A stretch of DNA of 62,158 nt from Alphaproteobacteria bacterium (GTDB lineage: Bacteria > Pseudomonadota > Alphaproteobacteria > MPNO01 > VGEU01): assembly GCA_016869145.1 (NCBI GenBank), contig VGEU01000008.1:1-62158 (forward strand). The letters run 5' to 3'. The notes below the pieces were generated by a model, which saw only the letters and a list, made by a program, of their open reading frames with translations, was not told the DNA's origin and did no database searches. Position 1 is the first letter of the stretch. Each line of letters opens with the position of its first letter. The position numbers were made by a program, and so were the translations under genes. Below, piece after piece: positions 54,244 to 62,158 of the stretch.

Positions 54244-55077
54244 ATGAACACGTCTTCGAACCCCGAGCTCGGCCGGTCGGTCGTCGCCGCCGGCATCGCC
54301 ACCAACTACCACGACCACGGCACGGGCGCGCCGGTCATCCTGATCCACGGATCGGGGCCCGGCGTCACGGCGTGGGCGAACTGGCGGCTCGTGCTGCCGA
54401 TCCTCGCGCGCGACCGGCGGGTGCTGGCGCCCGACATGGTCGGCTTCGGCTATACCGAGCGGCCGGCCGCGATGCGCTACGATCTCGATCTCTGGGTGCG
54501 GCACGCGATCGGCTTCCTCGATGCGCTCGGGCTCGACCGCGTCTCGCTCGTCGGCAACTCGTTCGGCGGCGGCCTCGCGCTCGCGCTCGCGCTCCGCCAT
54601 CCGGCGCGGGTCAAGAGGCTCGTCCTGATGGGCTCGTGCGGGATCGAGTTTCCGATCACGCCGGGGCTCGAGGCGGTGTGGGGCTACACACCGTCGCCCG
54701 AGGCGATGCGGGCCCTCGTGTCGCTCTTCGCCTATGACCAGAAGATCGTGACCGACGATCTCGTCCGGCTGCGCTACGAGGCGAGCATCCGGCCGGGCTT
54801 TCACGAGGCCTATGCGGCGATGTTCCCGGCGCCCCGCCAACGCCACGTCGCGGCGCTGGCGAGCCCCGAGCACGCGATCAAGGCGCTCGAGCGCGACGTC
54901 CTGATCGTGCACGGGCGCGAGGACCGCATCATCCCGGTCGAGGCGAGCATCCGGCTCCACCAGCTCATCCGGAGCGCCGATCTCCATGTCTTCGGCCGCT
55001 GTGGACACTGGACACAGATCGAGCATACGGCGCGGTTCTGCCGCCTCGTCGCCGATTTCCTCGGCGAGCGCCCCTAG
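54244..55077 (+). CDS. Alpha/beta hydrolase, meta-cleavage-product (BphD-like) type
   Basis: This 277-residue C-C hydrolase-like enzyme has the marker HGSGPGVTAWANWRLVLP, the loop APDMVGFGYTERP, nucleophile LVGNSFGGGLALAL (Ser about 103), Asp in VHGREDRIIPVE and His in FGRCGHWTQIEH. These patterns match enzymes that split 2-hydroxy-6-oxo-dienoates from aromatic ring cleavage. No dioxygenase is nearby. Its TAG stop shares the palindrome CTAG (55074-55077) with the convergent quinone oxidoreductase. Confidence 0.8.
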   Translation: MNTSSNPELGRSVVAAGIATNYHDHGTGAPVILIHGSGPGVTAWANWRLVLPILARDRRVLAPDMVGFGYTERPAAMRYDLDLWVRHAIGFLDALGLDRVSLVGNSFGGGLALALALRHPARVKRLVLMGSCGIEFPITPGLEAVWGYTPSPEAMRALVSLFAYDQKIVTDDLVRLRYEASIRPGFHEAYAAMFPAPRQRHVAALASPEHAIKALERDVLIVHGREDRIIPVEASIRLHQLIRSADLHVFGRCGHWTQIEHTARFCRLVADFLGERP

Positions 55078-56039
55078 GGGATCAGGACCGTCGAGCCGGT
55101 CGTCTTCCGCGCCTCGATCGCGCGATGGGCGTCTGCCGCATCGGTGAACGCGAAAGTCTGGTTGACCTCGATCTTCACCGTGCCGCGCGCAACGAGGTCG
55201 ATCAGCCGGTTCGCGCCGGTGTTGAGCATGTCCTTGGTCGCGGTGTGGTCGCCGAGACCCGGCTTGGTGAAGAACTTCGAGCCGCGGAGAAGATCGGTGT
55301 CGAGCTGCGGCAGCGGGCCCGAGGCCTGGCCGAACGAGACGATCGTGCCGCGCGGGCGGGTGCAGGCGATCGACTTCACGATCGTGTCCTTGCCGATCGA
55401 ATCATAGACCGCGTGCGCGCCGACGCCGCCGGTGAGCGCCATCACGCGCGCGGCGAAGTCCTCGCGCGTGTAGACGATCGGATGATCGCAGCCATAGCGG
55501 CGCGCGATCGCCGCCTTGTCGTCGCTGCCGACGGTGCCGATCACGGTCGCCCCGAGCGTCTTCGCCCACTGGCAGAAGATCAGCCCGACGCCACCGGCCG
55601 CGGCGTGGATCACGACAATGTCGCCCGGCTTGACCGCATAGGACCAGTAGAGGAGGTAATGGACGGTGAGACCCTTCAGCATCATCGCCGCCGCGGTCTG
55701 GTCGGAGATCGCCGCCGGCAGCTTGACGAGCTGGCTCGCGGCGACGAGACGCTCCTCGCAATAGCTCCCGAGCGGGCCGCCATAGGCGACGCGGTCGCCG
55801 GGCACGAGCGCACCGACGCCCGGGCCGACCGCGAGGACGGTGCCGGCGCCTTCGGAGCCGACGATCAGCGGCAGCCCGGTGCGGTAGATGCCCTTGCGCC
55901 GGTAGATGTCGGAGAAGTTGAGCCCGATCGCGGTGTGGCGGATGCGGACCTGACCCGGGCCCGGCGTCTCGGCGGGACGCTCCTCGAGCCGCATCACCTC
56001 GGGTCCGCCATAGCTATGGACGACGAGCGCCTTGGGCAT
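55074..56039 (-). CDS. NADPH:quinone oxidoreductase (QOR, zeta-crystallin-like MDR)
   Basis: This 321-residue medium-chain dehydrogenase has no structural-zinc cysteines. Seen: HSYGGPEVMRLEERPAETPG, GLNFSDIYRRKGIYRTGLP, VGSEGAGTVLAVGPGV, and the NADPH loop VIHAAAGGVGLIFCQWAKTL with a Tyr-Gly-Cys-Asp-His after the second strand. It reduces quinones or alpha,beta-unsaturated carbonyls. It lies 20 bases after the carboxymuconolactone-decarboxylase-like gene on the same strand, a likely two-gene operon. Confidence 0.85.
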   Translation of the reverse strand: MPKALVVHSYGGPEVMRLEERPAETPGPGQVRIRHTAIGLNFSDIYRRKGIYRTGLPLIVGSEGAGTVLAVGPGVGALVPGDRVAYGGPLGSYCEERLVAASQLVKLPAAISDQTAAAMMLKGLTVHYLLYWSYAVKPGDIVVIHAAAGGVGLIFCQWAKTLGATVIGTVGSDDKAAIARRYGCDHPIVYTREDFAARVMALTGGVGAHAVYDSIGKDTIVKSIACTRPRGTIVSFGQASGPLPQLDTDLLRGSKFFTKPGLGDHTATKDMLNTGANRLIDLVARGTVKIEVNQTFAFTDAADAHRAIEARKTTGSTVLIP

Positions 56040-56059
56040 GGTCTTTCCTCTCCGACGCC

Positions 56060-56605
56060 TCAGACGAACGGCGATTTGCCTTCGGGCGAGGGGATCTGGA
56101 ACGTGTTGAGGGTGAGCGCGATCATCGTGTAGTAGCCGACCAGCGCGACGAGATCGACGCAGCCCTGCTCGCCGATCCGGATCAGGACGGCGCGGTAGAC
56201 ATTGTCCGGAACGTTCCGCTTGTCGAGGAGCTCGCGGACGAAGTTGTAGACCGCCGTTTCCGAGCCGTCGATGAAGTCGGGGCGGCGACGCTCGCGGATC
56301 GCGATGATGATGCCGGGATCGATGCCCGCCTTCTCGGCGAGCGGCGCGTGCGCTGTCCACTCGAAATTGGCGTTCCAGTGCCGGGCGGTGATCAGGATCG
56401 CGAGCTCCCGGAGCCGCGCCGGCAGCGAGGTCTCGAAGCGGAGATAGGCGCCGAGCTTCTGCACCCGGTCGCAGAGCTCCGGGCTCCGAAGAAGCGCGAG
56501 AAACGGCCCGACGACGGCACCGCGCGGTCCGGCGGCGATCTCATCGGCCACCTTGCGCTGGGCCGCTGTCATCGTTTCGCGTTTGAGCTCGGTCAGGCGC
56601 GACAT
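56060..56605 (-). CDS. Carboxymuconolactone decarboxylase (AhpD-fold) family protein
   Basis: This 181-residue all-helical protein has the AhpD/CMD arrangement: LRFETSLPARLRELAILITA, RHWNANFEWTAHAPLAEKAG, IDPGIIIAIRE and YNFVRELLDKRNVPD. The peroxidase Cys-x-x-Cys of AhpD is absent; the WxxH-type segment is like CMD proteins of aromatic catabolism. It is transcribed into the quinone oxidoreductase gene. An AT-rich spot near 56680-56695 could hold the promoter. Reaction not certain. Confidence 0.8.
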   Translation of the reverse strand: MSRLTELKRETMTAAQRKVADEIAAGPRGAVVGPFLALLRSPELCDRVQKLGAYLRFETSLPARLRELAILITARHWNANFEWTAHAPLAEKAGIDPGIIIAIRERRRPDFIDGSETAVYNFVRELLDKRNVPDNVYRAVLIRIGEQGCVDLVALVGYYTMIALTLNTFQIPSPEGKSPFV

Positions 56606-56812
56606 GGCGCGATGCGTTCCCGTATGCGTCCGGACGGTCGGCCCCGGTGCCGGCCCGCGCAGCGATCGCAACGACAGTGCCAATAATTGATAGGGGGTGC
56701 AACAGGGCAGGGGTGCCTCCGGACGGTCCCGATTCGCTTGCGCCCGGACGGTTTCGGCGCTCCAATCACGCGCCGCCGGCCGCCGTCGGCGCTCCGCCGA
56801 CCGGCTCGCCGC

Positions 56813-57658
56813 ATGGATTCCCCGACCCTCGCCGTCGTCTTCATCCTCGGCTCCGCGGTGCTGCACGCGCTGTGGAACGCGCTGGTCAAGGCGGGCGGCG
56901 ACCGTCTGTCGGAACTCATCTTCGTGTTCGGCTTCGGCGCGCTGTCCGGGCTCGTCGTCGCACCCTTCGTGCCGTTCCCAGACGCCGGCGCCTGGCCGTT
57001 CATCGTGGCCTCGGCGCTGATCCATGTCGGCTACATGTTCTTCCTGGCCGAGGCCTACCGGTTCGGCGATCTGAGCCGGGTGTACCCGCTCGCCCGCGGC
57101 ATGGTCCCGCTCGTCGTCGCGGGCGCGGCGCCGGCCTTCGCGGGCGAGACGCTCGGACCCTTCCAGTTCGCCGGCATCGCGCTGATTTCGATCGGGATCG
57201 CGAGCCTTGCCTTCGAGCGCCGCACCTTCGACGACCCGCGCTCGGTCGGGCTCGCGATCGCGACCGGGCTCATCGTCGGCACGCTCACGCTCAATGACGG
57301 GATCGGCGTGCGCCAGACCGAGGACGCGCTCAGCTACATGGCGTGGGTGTTCATGATCGACGGGCCGATCATGGCGACGGTCGCCTGGCTCGCGCGCGGG
57401 CGTCTCTTCCTCGTTTACCTGCGCAGTCGCTGGCGCGTGATGATCGGCGCGGGCGTCGTCTCGACGGCGTCCTACGGGCTCGCGATCGCCGCCTTCAAGC
57501 TCGGCGCGCTCGCCCCGGTCGCGGCGCTCCGCGAGACCTCGGTCATCATCGCCGCCCTGATCGGCACGCTGTTCATGGGCGAGCCGTTCGGCCGGCGCCG
57601 ATTGATCGCGGCGACCATCGTCGTCGCCGGCACGGTAGTGATGAACCTCCGCGGCTGA
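56813..57658 (+). CDS. EamA/DMT family transporter
   Basis: This 281-residue inner-membrane protein has ten predicted helices in two EamA repeats: AVLHALWNALVKAGGDRL with FLAEAYRFGDLSRVYPLARG in repeat 1, and ASYGLAIAAFKLGALAPVAA, LRETSVIIAALIGTLFMGEP in repeat 2. It probably exports metabolites or amino acids. The start was chosen at the first ATG after the GC-rich gap. The gap 56606-56812 holds no gene that I can support. Confidence 0.8.
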   Translation: MDSPTLAVVFILGSAVLHALWNALVKAGGDRLSELIFVFGFGALSGLVVAPFVPFPDAGAWPFIVASALIHVGYMFFLAEAYRFGDLSRVYPLARGMVPLVVAGAAPAFAGETLGPFQFAGIALISIGIASLAFERRTFDDPRSVGLAIATGLIVGTLTLNDGIGVRQTEDALSYMAWVFMIDGPIMATVAWLARGRLFLVYLRSRWRVMIGAGVVSTASYGLAIAAFKLGALAPVAALRETSVIIAALIGTLFMGEPFGRRRLIAATIVVAGTVVMNLRG

Positions 57659-57719
57659 GCCGGTTGCGGCTGCCGGCCGCGACCGATACGGTGGCGCGCG
57701 ACGAGGCGGGGAGCACGAC

Positions 57720-58982
57720 ATGGACGGCGGCGATCCGGTGCGGGACGTCACGGTGATCGGCGCCGGGACGGTCGGCGTGTGCACGGCGCTCTGGCTCCAG
57801 CGCGACGGCCACCGGGTGACGCTCGTCGACCGCTGCGGGCCGGGCGAGGCGACCTCGTTCGGCAATGCCGGGCTGATCCAGACCGGCGCCGTCGTCCCGA
57901 TCGCGACGCCGGGCGTGCTGCGCCAGGTGCCGAGGATGCTGACCGACCCGAAGGGGCCGCTGGTCATCCGCTGGCAGTACTTGCCGCGCCTCGCGCCGTG
58001 GCTCCTCCGCTTCATCGCCGCGGCGCGGCCCGACCGGGTGGAAGAGATCTCGATCGCGCTTGCCGCCCTCCTCGGCGAGGCGAAGGACGGCTACCGCCCG
58101 CTGATCGAGGCCGCCGCGGCGGAGGACCTGGTCCGCCCGCTCGGCGAGCTCTATGTCTATCGCCGCGAATCCTCCTACCTGGCGCACGCGCCCTACCATG
58201 CGCTCCGGCGCCGGCGCGGCATCAACGTCGTCGATCTCGGCCCGGACGAGCTCCGCCAGGTGGAGCCCGCGCTCGGCCCCGGCTTCCACCGCGGCGTGCT
58301 CCTTCCCGACAGTCTCGGCACCGCGAACCCGTACCGGCTGACGAGCCAGCTCGCGCGCCACTTCGTCGCCAACGGCGGCGCGATCCGGCGCGAGACCGTG
58401 ACCGACATCGAGGTCGGACCCGACGGGCCGCGCGCCCTCGTGACCGAGTCCGGGCGCAGTCCGGTCGACCACCTCGTCGTCGCCGCCGGCGCGTGGTCGA
58501 AGCCGCTCGCGCGCCGGCTCGGCCATCCGGTGCCGCTCGAGACCGAGCGCGGCTATCACATGATGCTGCCTGATCCCGGCGTCTCGCTCCGCGTCGCGCT
58601 CCTCTCGGGTGATCACCGCTTCGCGATCACGCCGATGGTCGACGGGGTGCGGCTCGCCGGCACAGCCGAGCTCGCCAGCCTCGATGCCGCGCCCAACTAC
58701 GCCCGCGCCGAGATGCTGGTGCCGATGGCGCAGGCGATCGTGCCGGCGCTCAACACCGCGGGCGGCGTACGCTGGATGGGTCACCGCCCGTCGGTGCCGG
58801 ATAGCCTGCCGGTGATCGGCCGTTCGTCGCTCCATGCGCGGGTGTTCTTCGCATTCGGCCACGGCCATCTCGGGCTGACGCTCGCCGGCATCACCGGGCG
58901 GCTGGTCGCCGATGCGCTCGCCGGGCGCACGCCGCGCGTCGATCTCGCGCCCTTCCGCATCGAGCGCTTCGCCGGCCGATGA
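57720..58982 (+). CDS. FAD-dependent D-amino-acid dehydrogenase-like oxidoreductase (DadA family)
   Basis: This 420-residue flavoenzyme has dinucleotide motif VTVIGAGTVGVCTALWLQRD with the acidic LVDRCGPGEATSFGNAGLIQ typical of DadA, then ETERGYHMMLP and SLPVIGRSS followed by FAFGHGHLGLTLAGITGRLV at the FAD-binding C-terminus. It likely oxidises a D-amino acid or related amine, passing electrons to quinone at the membrane. It sits 61 bases after the EamA gene on the same strand. Confidence 0.8.
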   Translation: MDGGDPVRDVTVIGAGTVGVCTALWLQRDGHRVTLVDRCGPGEATSFGNAGLIQTGAVVPIATPGVLRQVPRMLTDPKGPLVIRWQYLPRLAPWLLRFIAAARPDRVEEISIALAALLGEAKDGYRPLIEAAAAEDLVRPLGELYVYRRESSYLAHAPYHALRRRRGINVVDLGPDELRQVEPALGPGFHRGVLLPDSLGTANPYRLTSQLARHFVANGGAIRRETVTDIEVGPDGPRALVTESGRSPVDHLVVAAGAWSKPLARRLGHPVPLETERGYHMMLPDPGVSLRVALLSGDHRFAITPMVDGVRLAGTAELASLDAAPNYARAEMLVPMAQAIVPALNTAGGVRWMGHRPSVPDSLPVIGRSSLHARVFFAFGHGHLGLTLAGITGRLVADALAGRTPRVDLAPFRIERFAGR

Positions 58983-59028
58983 CCGGAAATCGTTGGCGCG
59001 ACCGGATCCGCGGCCCGTGGCGGGGTCG

Positions 59029-59466
59029 CTAGCGCGACGGCTCGACGATCAGAAGCGAGCCGTCGGCATCGACGATGCGGACATGCGCGCCGGCGGCGAG
59101 ATCGGGCTGTCCCGGCCGGAGCGCCACCGTCCACGCGCTGTCGCCGATCCGCGCGCGGCCGCGACCGTCGACGGTCGCGGTCTCGAGGATCGCACTTCGC
59201 CCGATCTGGCGCCGCGCCCCCTGGTTGAGGTCGAGGTGATCTTCGGCGACGTCGTGGCGACGCGCGAAGCGCCGGCCGCCATAGACGATGGCGAGCCCGA
59301 GCGCGGCGAAGATCAGGAACTGGATCTCGAGCGAGAGCCCCGGCGCGGCGAGGACGATGAACCCGGTCACCGCCGCGGCGATGCCGAGCCAGAGGAACAC
59401 GACGCCGGGCACGAAAATCTCGAGGACGGCGATCAGTGCCCCGGCGGCGAGCCAATACCAGAACAT
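59029..59466 (-). CDS. NfeD family membrane protein
   Basis: This 145-residue protein has an N-terminal hydrophobic part of about three helices (FWYWLAAGALIAVLEIFVPG, then VTGFIVLAAPGLSLEIQF) and a C-terminal OB-fold domain with GRSAILETATVDGRGRARIG. It is the short NfeD type that works with SPFH proteins in membrane microdomains. It follows the QmcA-like gene by 17 bases, the standard qmcA-nfeD operon. Confidence 0.85.
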   Translation of the reverse strand: MFWYWLAAGALIAVLEIFVPGVVFLWLGIAAAVTGFIVLAAPGLSLEIQFLIFAALGLAIVYGGRRFARRHDVAEDHLDLNQGARRQIGRSAILETATVDGRGRARIGDSAWTVALRPGQPDLAAGAHVRIVDADGSLLIVEPSR

Positions 59467-59483
59467 CGGCGTGGCCCCGCGGA

Positions 59484-60506
59484 TCAGGGATTGCCGGCCC
59501 AGGGCCCGGTGACCGGAACGCTCGTCGGCGCCGGCCGCTGAGGACCCGGCCGCCCGCCGCCGCCGCCGCTGCCGTCGGGCGCGGGGCCTCCGAATGCATC
59601 GCGCGCGATCTCGGCGATGCCGGCGATCGCGCCAATGACATTGGTCGCCTCGAGCGGGAGGAGCACGAGCTTCTGGTTGTTGGCGGTCGCGATCGCCTGC
59701 AACGCGCCGACATATTTCTGCGCCACGAAGTAGTTGATCGCCTGCACATTGCCGCTGCCGATCGCCTGCGAGACCAGCGTCGTCGCCTTGGCCTCGGCCT
59801 CGGCCTCGCGCTCGCGCGCCTCGGCATCGCGGAACGCCGCCTCGCGGCGGCCTTCGGCCTCCAGGATCGTCGACTGCTTCTCGCCCTCGGCCTTGAGGAT
59901 CTGCGACTGGCGCAGGCCCTCCGCCTCGAGCACGAGCGCGCGCTTCTCGCGCTCGGCCTTCATCTGGCGCGCCATCGCGTCCACGAGCTCGACCGGCGGC
60001 GAAATGTCCTTGATCTCGATGCGGGTGATCTTGACGCCCCACGGCATCGTCGCTTCGTCGACGACCTTGAGGAGCTGGAGATTGATTCGGTCGCGCTGCG
60101 ACAGGAGCTCGTCGAGATCCATCGAGCCCATGACGGTGCGGACATTGGTCATGACGAGGTTGAGGATCGCGAACTCGAGCTGGCGCACCTCGTAGGCCGC
60201 CTTCACCGAATCGAGGATCTGGAAGAAGACCACGCCGTCGACGGTGACCATCGCGTTGTCGCGGGTGATGACCTGCTGCGAGGGCACGTCCATCACCTGC
60301 TCCATCATGTTGAGCTTGGCGCCGATGCGGTCGAACACCGGGACGATCAGGTTGAGCCCGGGGCGGAGCGTCTTGGTGTACTTGCCGAAGCGCTCGACGG
60401 TGTATTCCGAGCCCTGCGGCACCGTCTTCACGCCCATCAGGATGAGCGCCACCGCGAGGACGAGGATGACGATGACGAACAGCGTGAACGGCTCGATCGG
60501 GCTCAT
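59484..60506 (-). CDS. SPFH/stomatin family protein (QmcA/YbbK-like)
   Basis: This 340-residue protein has one N-terminal membrane anchor, the SPFH domain ([20 protein letters not shown] and [14 protein letters not shown]), [35 protein letters not shown] and a long charged coiled coil rich in Glu-Ala-Arg. The tail is Gly/Pro-rich. It assembles large membrane complexes linked to protease quality control. ATG 60506 was chosen because it gives the usual [17 protein letters not shown] start. It is paired with NfeD. Confidence 0.9.
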   Translation of the reverse strand: MSPIEPFTLFVIVILVLAVALILMGVKTVPQGSEYTVERFGKYTKTLRPGLNLIVPVFDRIGAKLNMMEQVMDVPSQQVITRDNAMVTVDGVVFFQILDSVKAAYEVRQLEFAILNLVMTNVRTVMGSMDLDELLSQRDRINLQLLKVVDEATMPWGVKITRIEIKDISPPVELVDAMARQMKAEREKRALVLEAEGLRQSQILKAEGEKQSTILEAEGRREAAFRDAEAREREAEAEAKATTLVSQAIGSGNVQAINYFVAQKYVGALQAIATANNQKLVLLPLEATNVIGAIAGIAEIARDAFGGPAPDGSGGGGGRPGPQRPAPTSVPVTGPWAGNP

Positions 60507-60549
60507 GACGGGGTTCCTCGCGGGCAAAGGATGGGGACCGATGACGGCA

Positions 60550-61182
60550 TCAGGATTCGAGACGGCGCGCCTCGACGACGTAGAGGGGGTCGGTCTCGCC
60601 GGGCGCGGGCGAGAGATCGATCGTGCGCGCCGGCGCGAAGCGGCCGGCGTCGCGGATATAGAGCGAGACGAGCTGGGCGTGACGATCGTTGTCGAGCATG
60701 TGCCAGATGGCGACCGCCTTGGTCGGGAAGCAGCGGTTGGAGAACGACACCGCGACGAGGCCACCCGGGCGGAGGACGCGGGCGATCTCGGCGAACACCT
60801 CGATCGGACGGGTGAGATATTGCACCGAGACGGCGATCAGGCAGGCATCGAAGGCGCGATCGGGAAAGGGGAGCACGGGATCGTTGTTGAGATCGTGCAC
60901 GATCCGGGTGTCGAGGCGCGCGTTGGCGTCGAGCTCGACCTGGTTCATGCCGAGGCCGGTGACGGAGCGGTAGGCGACATCGACCGGGAGATGCGACACG
61001 CAGCTCGACATCAGGTCGAGGAGATCAGCGCCCGGTGCGAGCGTGGCCTCGTAGTAGCGCGCGAGCGCCTCGCACGCCTCGTCGTCGATATGGCGGACGA
61101 TGCGCGGTGGTGCGTAGAAGATGGCGTCGTCGGTCTCGTCCACGCGTTGGAAATGCTCGGGCATAAACCGGCCTCCGCTCAT
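60550..61182 (-). CDS. SAM-dependent methyltransferase (type 11)
   Basis: This 210-residue protein begins [20 protein letters not shown] and has [16 protein letters not shown] in the SAM-binding position, [14 protein letters not shown] at strand 2, [20 protein letters not shown], and [18 protein letters not shown]. Motif I is unusual (DLMSSCVSH rather than a Gly-rich loop), as in a group of short proteobacterial methyltransferases. The start overlaps the HIT gene stop (ATGA). Substrate unknown. Confidence 0.7.
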   Translation of the reverse strand: MSGGRFMPEHFQRVDETDDAIFYAPPRIVRHIDDEACEALARYYEATLAPGADLLDLMSSCVSHLPVDVAYRSVTGLGMNQVELDANARLDTRIVHDLNNDPVLPFPDRAFDACLIAVSVQYLTRPIEVFAEIARVLRPGGLVAVSFSNRCFPTKAVAIWHMLDNDRHAQLVSLYIRDAGRFAPARTIDLSPAPGETDPLYVVEARRLES

Positions 61183-61589
61183 CGCCCGCCCCCGAGCGCG
61201 GCGCCGAGCGCCGCCGTCACGCGCGCGAGCGCCTCCGGCGGATAGTCGCGACGCGGCACGGCCCCCCACACCGGGTTGGGCCAGGCCGGGTCGGCGCGGA
61301 ATCGCGCGATGACGTGGACGTGGAGCTGCTCGACCACGTTGCCGAGCGCGGCGACGTTGATCTTGTCGGGCGCGACGGCCGCCACCAGCGCATCGGAGGC
61401 GCGTGCGATTTCCTCGATCAGGAGGACGCGCTCGCCGGCCGCCACGTCGTGGAGGTCGCGAAGACCGGGCCGCGCCGGCACGAGAATGAGCCACGGATAG
61501 CTCGCATCGCGCATCAGGCGCACCTCTGAGAGCGGCCAGCGCGCGAGGGCGATCGTGTCGGCGGCGAGCGTCGGGTGAAGCTGGAACAT
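61179..61589 (-). CDS. HIT domain protein
   Basis: This 136-residue HIT-superfamily nucleotide hydrolase or transferase has catalytic triad QLHVHVIARF near residue 90, with an upstream LMRDASYPWLILVPARPG typical of the small alphaproteobacterial HIT group. ATG 61589 (MFQLHPTLA) was chosen over 61643 because it matches the usual N-terminus. Co-translated with a methyltransferase. Confidence 0.85.
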   Translation of the reverse strand: MFQLHPTLAADTIALARWPLSEVRLMRDASYPWLILVPARPGLRDLHDVAAGERVLLIEEIARASDALVAAVAPDKINVAALGNVVEQLHVHVIARFRADPAWPNPVWGAVPRRDYPPEALARVTAALGAALGGGR

Positions 61590-61696
61590 CGTCTCGGGCC
61601 CCCGGAGCCCGCGATCCTCGCATGCCCGGCCGGCCACGGCCACGATTCCGTTGTGGTCGCCCGGGGCGCTGCTATCGTCGCCGGCGGGAGGCCGGC

Positions 61697-62035
61697 GTGA
61701 CCGAACCGAGGCTCGTGACGTCTCTGTGGGTGGCGGCGCAGATCCGGGTCTGCGACCTCAACCTGATGCCGGCCGTGGTGCGCCGGAAGGGCGACGGCGA
61801 CGCGGGCGCGGTCATCCTCAAGCTCAACCGGCTCGACGGCACCGCCTTAGTCCTCGCCCAGACCCGCGACGCCGAGGGGCGGCGGGCGTGGATGCAGGCG
61901 ACTGGCGCCATTCCGGTGCCCGACGCCGAGGCCGAGACCTATATCGCGCGCGCGATCGGGCGCGATCCCGATCTCTGGGTGGTCGAGATCGAGGACCGGC
62001 ACGGCCGCTACGCGCCCGACGGCCGGATTCTCTAG
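61697..62035 (+). CDS. DUF1491 family protein
   Basis: This 112-residue protein has RLVTSLWVAAQIRVCDLNLM, AVVRRKGDGDAGAVILKLNR and a late DPDLWVVEIEDRHGRY, characteristic of DUF1491, a family restricted mainly to Alphaproteobacteria; function unknown. GTG start at 61697. The ribosome site GGGAG sits in the loop of a possible hairpin (61679-61697). TTGTGG-N16-TATCGT at 61651-61678 is a weak promoter candidate. The stop is at once followed by an IS end. Confidence 0.8.
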   Translation: MTEPRLVTSLWVAAQIRVCDLNLMPAVVRRKGDGDAGAVILKLNRLDGTALVLAQTRDAEGRRAWMQATGAIPVPDAEAETYIARAIGRDPDLWVVEIEDRHGRYAPDGRIL

Positions 62036-62158
62036 CAGGCTGCTGAAAAATGCTCGTCTTGGGGGTTTTGGAATGATTCTCTAAGCGCGGGTTGCGCGAG
62101 GAGTATCGGGATTCGAGGCGAGGATCGAGACAGTGGGTCGCTGTTTTCCTACGTGAGC
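62036..62158 (+). mobile_element. Left end of an insertion sequence, incomplete
   Basis: One base after the DUF1491 stop the sequence becomes CAGGCTGCTGAAAAATG, which resembles IS termini (TGCTGAAAAA-type ends). Sequence after it is less G+C-rich than the rest of the window, and a transposase start lies at 62111. The element continues beyond the window, so family and target duplication are not determined. Confidence 0.55.
62111..62158 (+). CDS. Transposase, N-terminal fragment with a non-standard ATT start
   Basis: The last 16 codons, from ATT at 62111, read (M)RGEDRDSGSLFSYVS. This matches the beginning of DDE transposases that start MRGxDExxGSLFSYVxLE. GAGGAG lies at 62097-62102, a proper distance before ATT, and no ATG, GTG or TTG is available in frame. 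ATT is a rare but known start codon; a mutated ATG is the alternative. The gene runs off the right edge. Confidence 0.5.
   Translation, partial: MRGEDRDSGSLFSYVS

Overview
The window looks like a chromosomal contig from a high-GC (roughly two-thirds G+C) alphaproteobacterium, probably in or near the Rhodospirillales or Hyphomicrobiales. The reasons are a DUF1491 gene (a family largely confined to Alphaproteobacteria), an HpnN-like hopanoid transporter, neighbouring NfeD and QmcA genes, many solute-receptor and LLM-flavoenzyme genes, and tight ATGA/GTGA gene overlaps. Both ends lie inside insertion sequences: the 3' end of an IS5-family transposase on the left (1-111) and the start of another IS on the right (62036-62158). 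I see no rRNA, tRNA, CRISPR array or prophage. No gene-free stretch exceeds about 210 bases.

Layout. 112-8542 is mixed metabolism: ArgE-like deacylase, RidA, DUF3574 lipoprotein, an exported CBM9-like protein, a DUF6152/DUF6644 pair, a PEP-mutase/isocitrate-lyase enzyme, YidB, a metallo-hydrolase and a ThDP enzyme. 8650-17887 is a minus-strand run of eight mostly overlapping genes: two membrane glycosyltransferases, a UPF0104 flippase-like protein, a HAD-UbiA fusion, DprE1-like and DprE2-like enzymes, a GT2 and a methyltransferase. It reads as a pathway for making and using a polyprenyl-phosphate-linked D-arabinofuranose. 17975-22977 holds a Lon-like protease overlapping an HpnN-type exporter, followed by ftsH (23075-24907).

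25046-39114 is catabolic. A minus-strand operon (amidohydrolase, TctC receptor, LLM monooxygenase, flavodoxin-fold reductase) and a plus-strand operon (hydrolase, LLM, TRAP receptor, TetR, LLM) flank an orphan ABC ATPase, an MFS exporter and ispG. 39139-46909 carries a hybrid histidine kinase, an ADP-forming acyl-CoA synthetase and an orphan molybdenum hydroxylase large subunit. 46914-52480 is an operon of FAH-family hydrolase, acyl-CoA ligase, enoyl-CoA hydratase with a winged-helix tail, and MscS channel. 52629-62035 has a membrane glycosyltransferase, a meta-cleavage-type hydrolase, quinone oxidoreductase, carboxymuconolactone-decarboxylase-like protein, EamA transporter, D-amino-acid-dehydrogenase-like enzyme, NfeD/QmcA, and a HIT/methyltransferase pair beside DUF1491.

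Integrity. Five genes are split by small frameshifts, mostly in G/C runs, and two genes carry in-frame TAG codons (two in ftsH, one in the acyl-CoA ligase). TAG also ends about a dozen intact genes here, so it is not generally reassigned. Either the assembly has residual errors or several genes are decaying.
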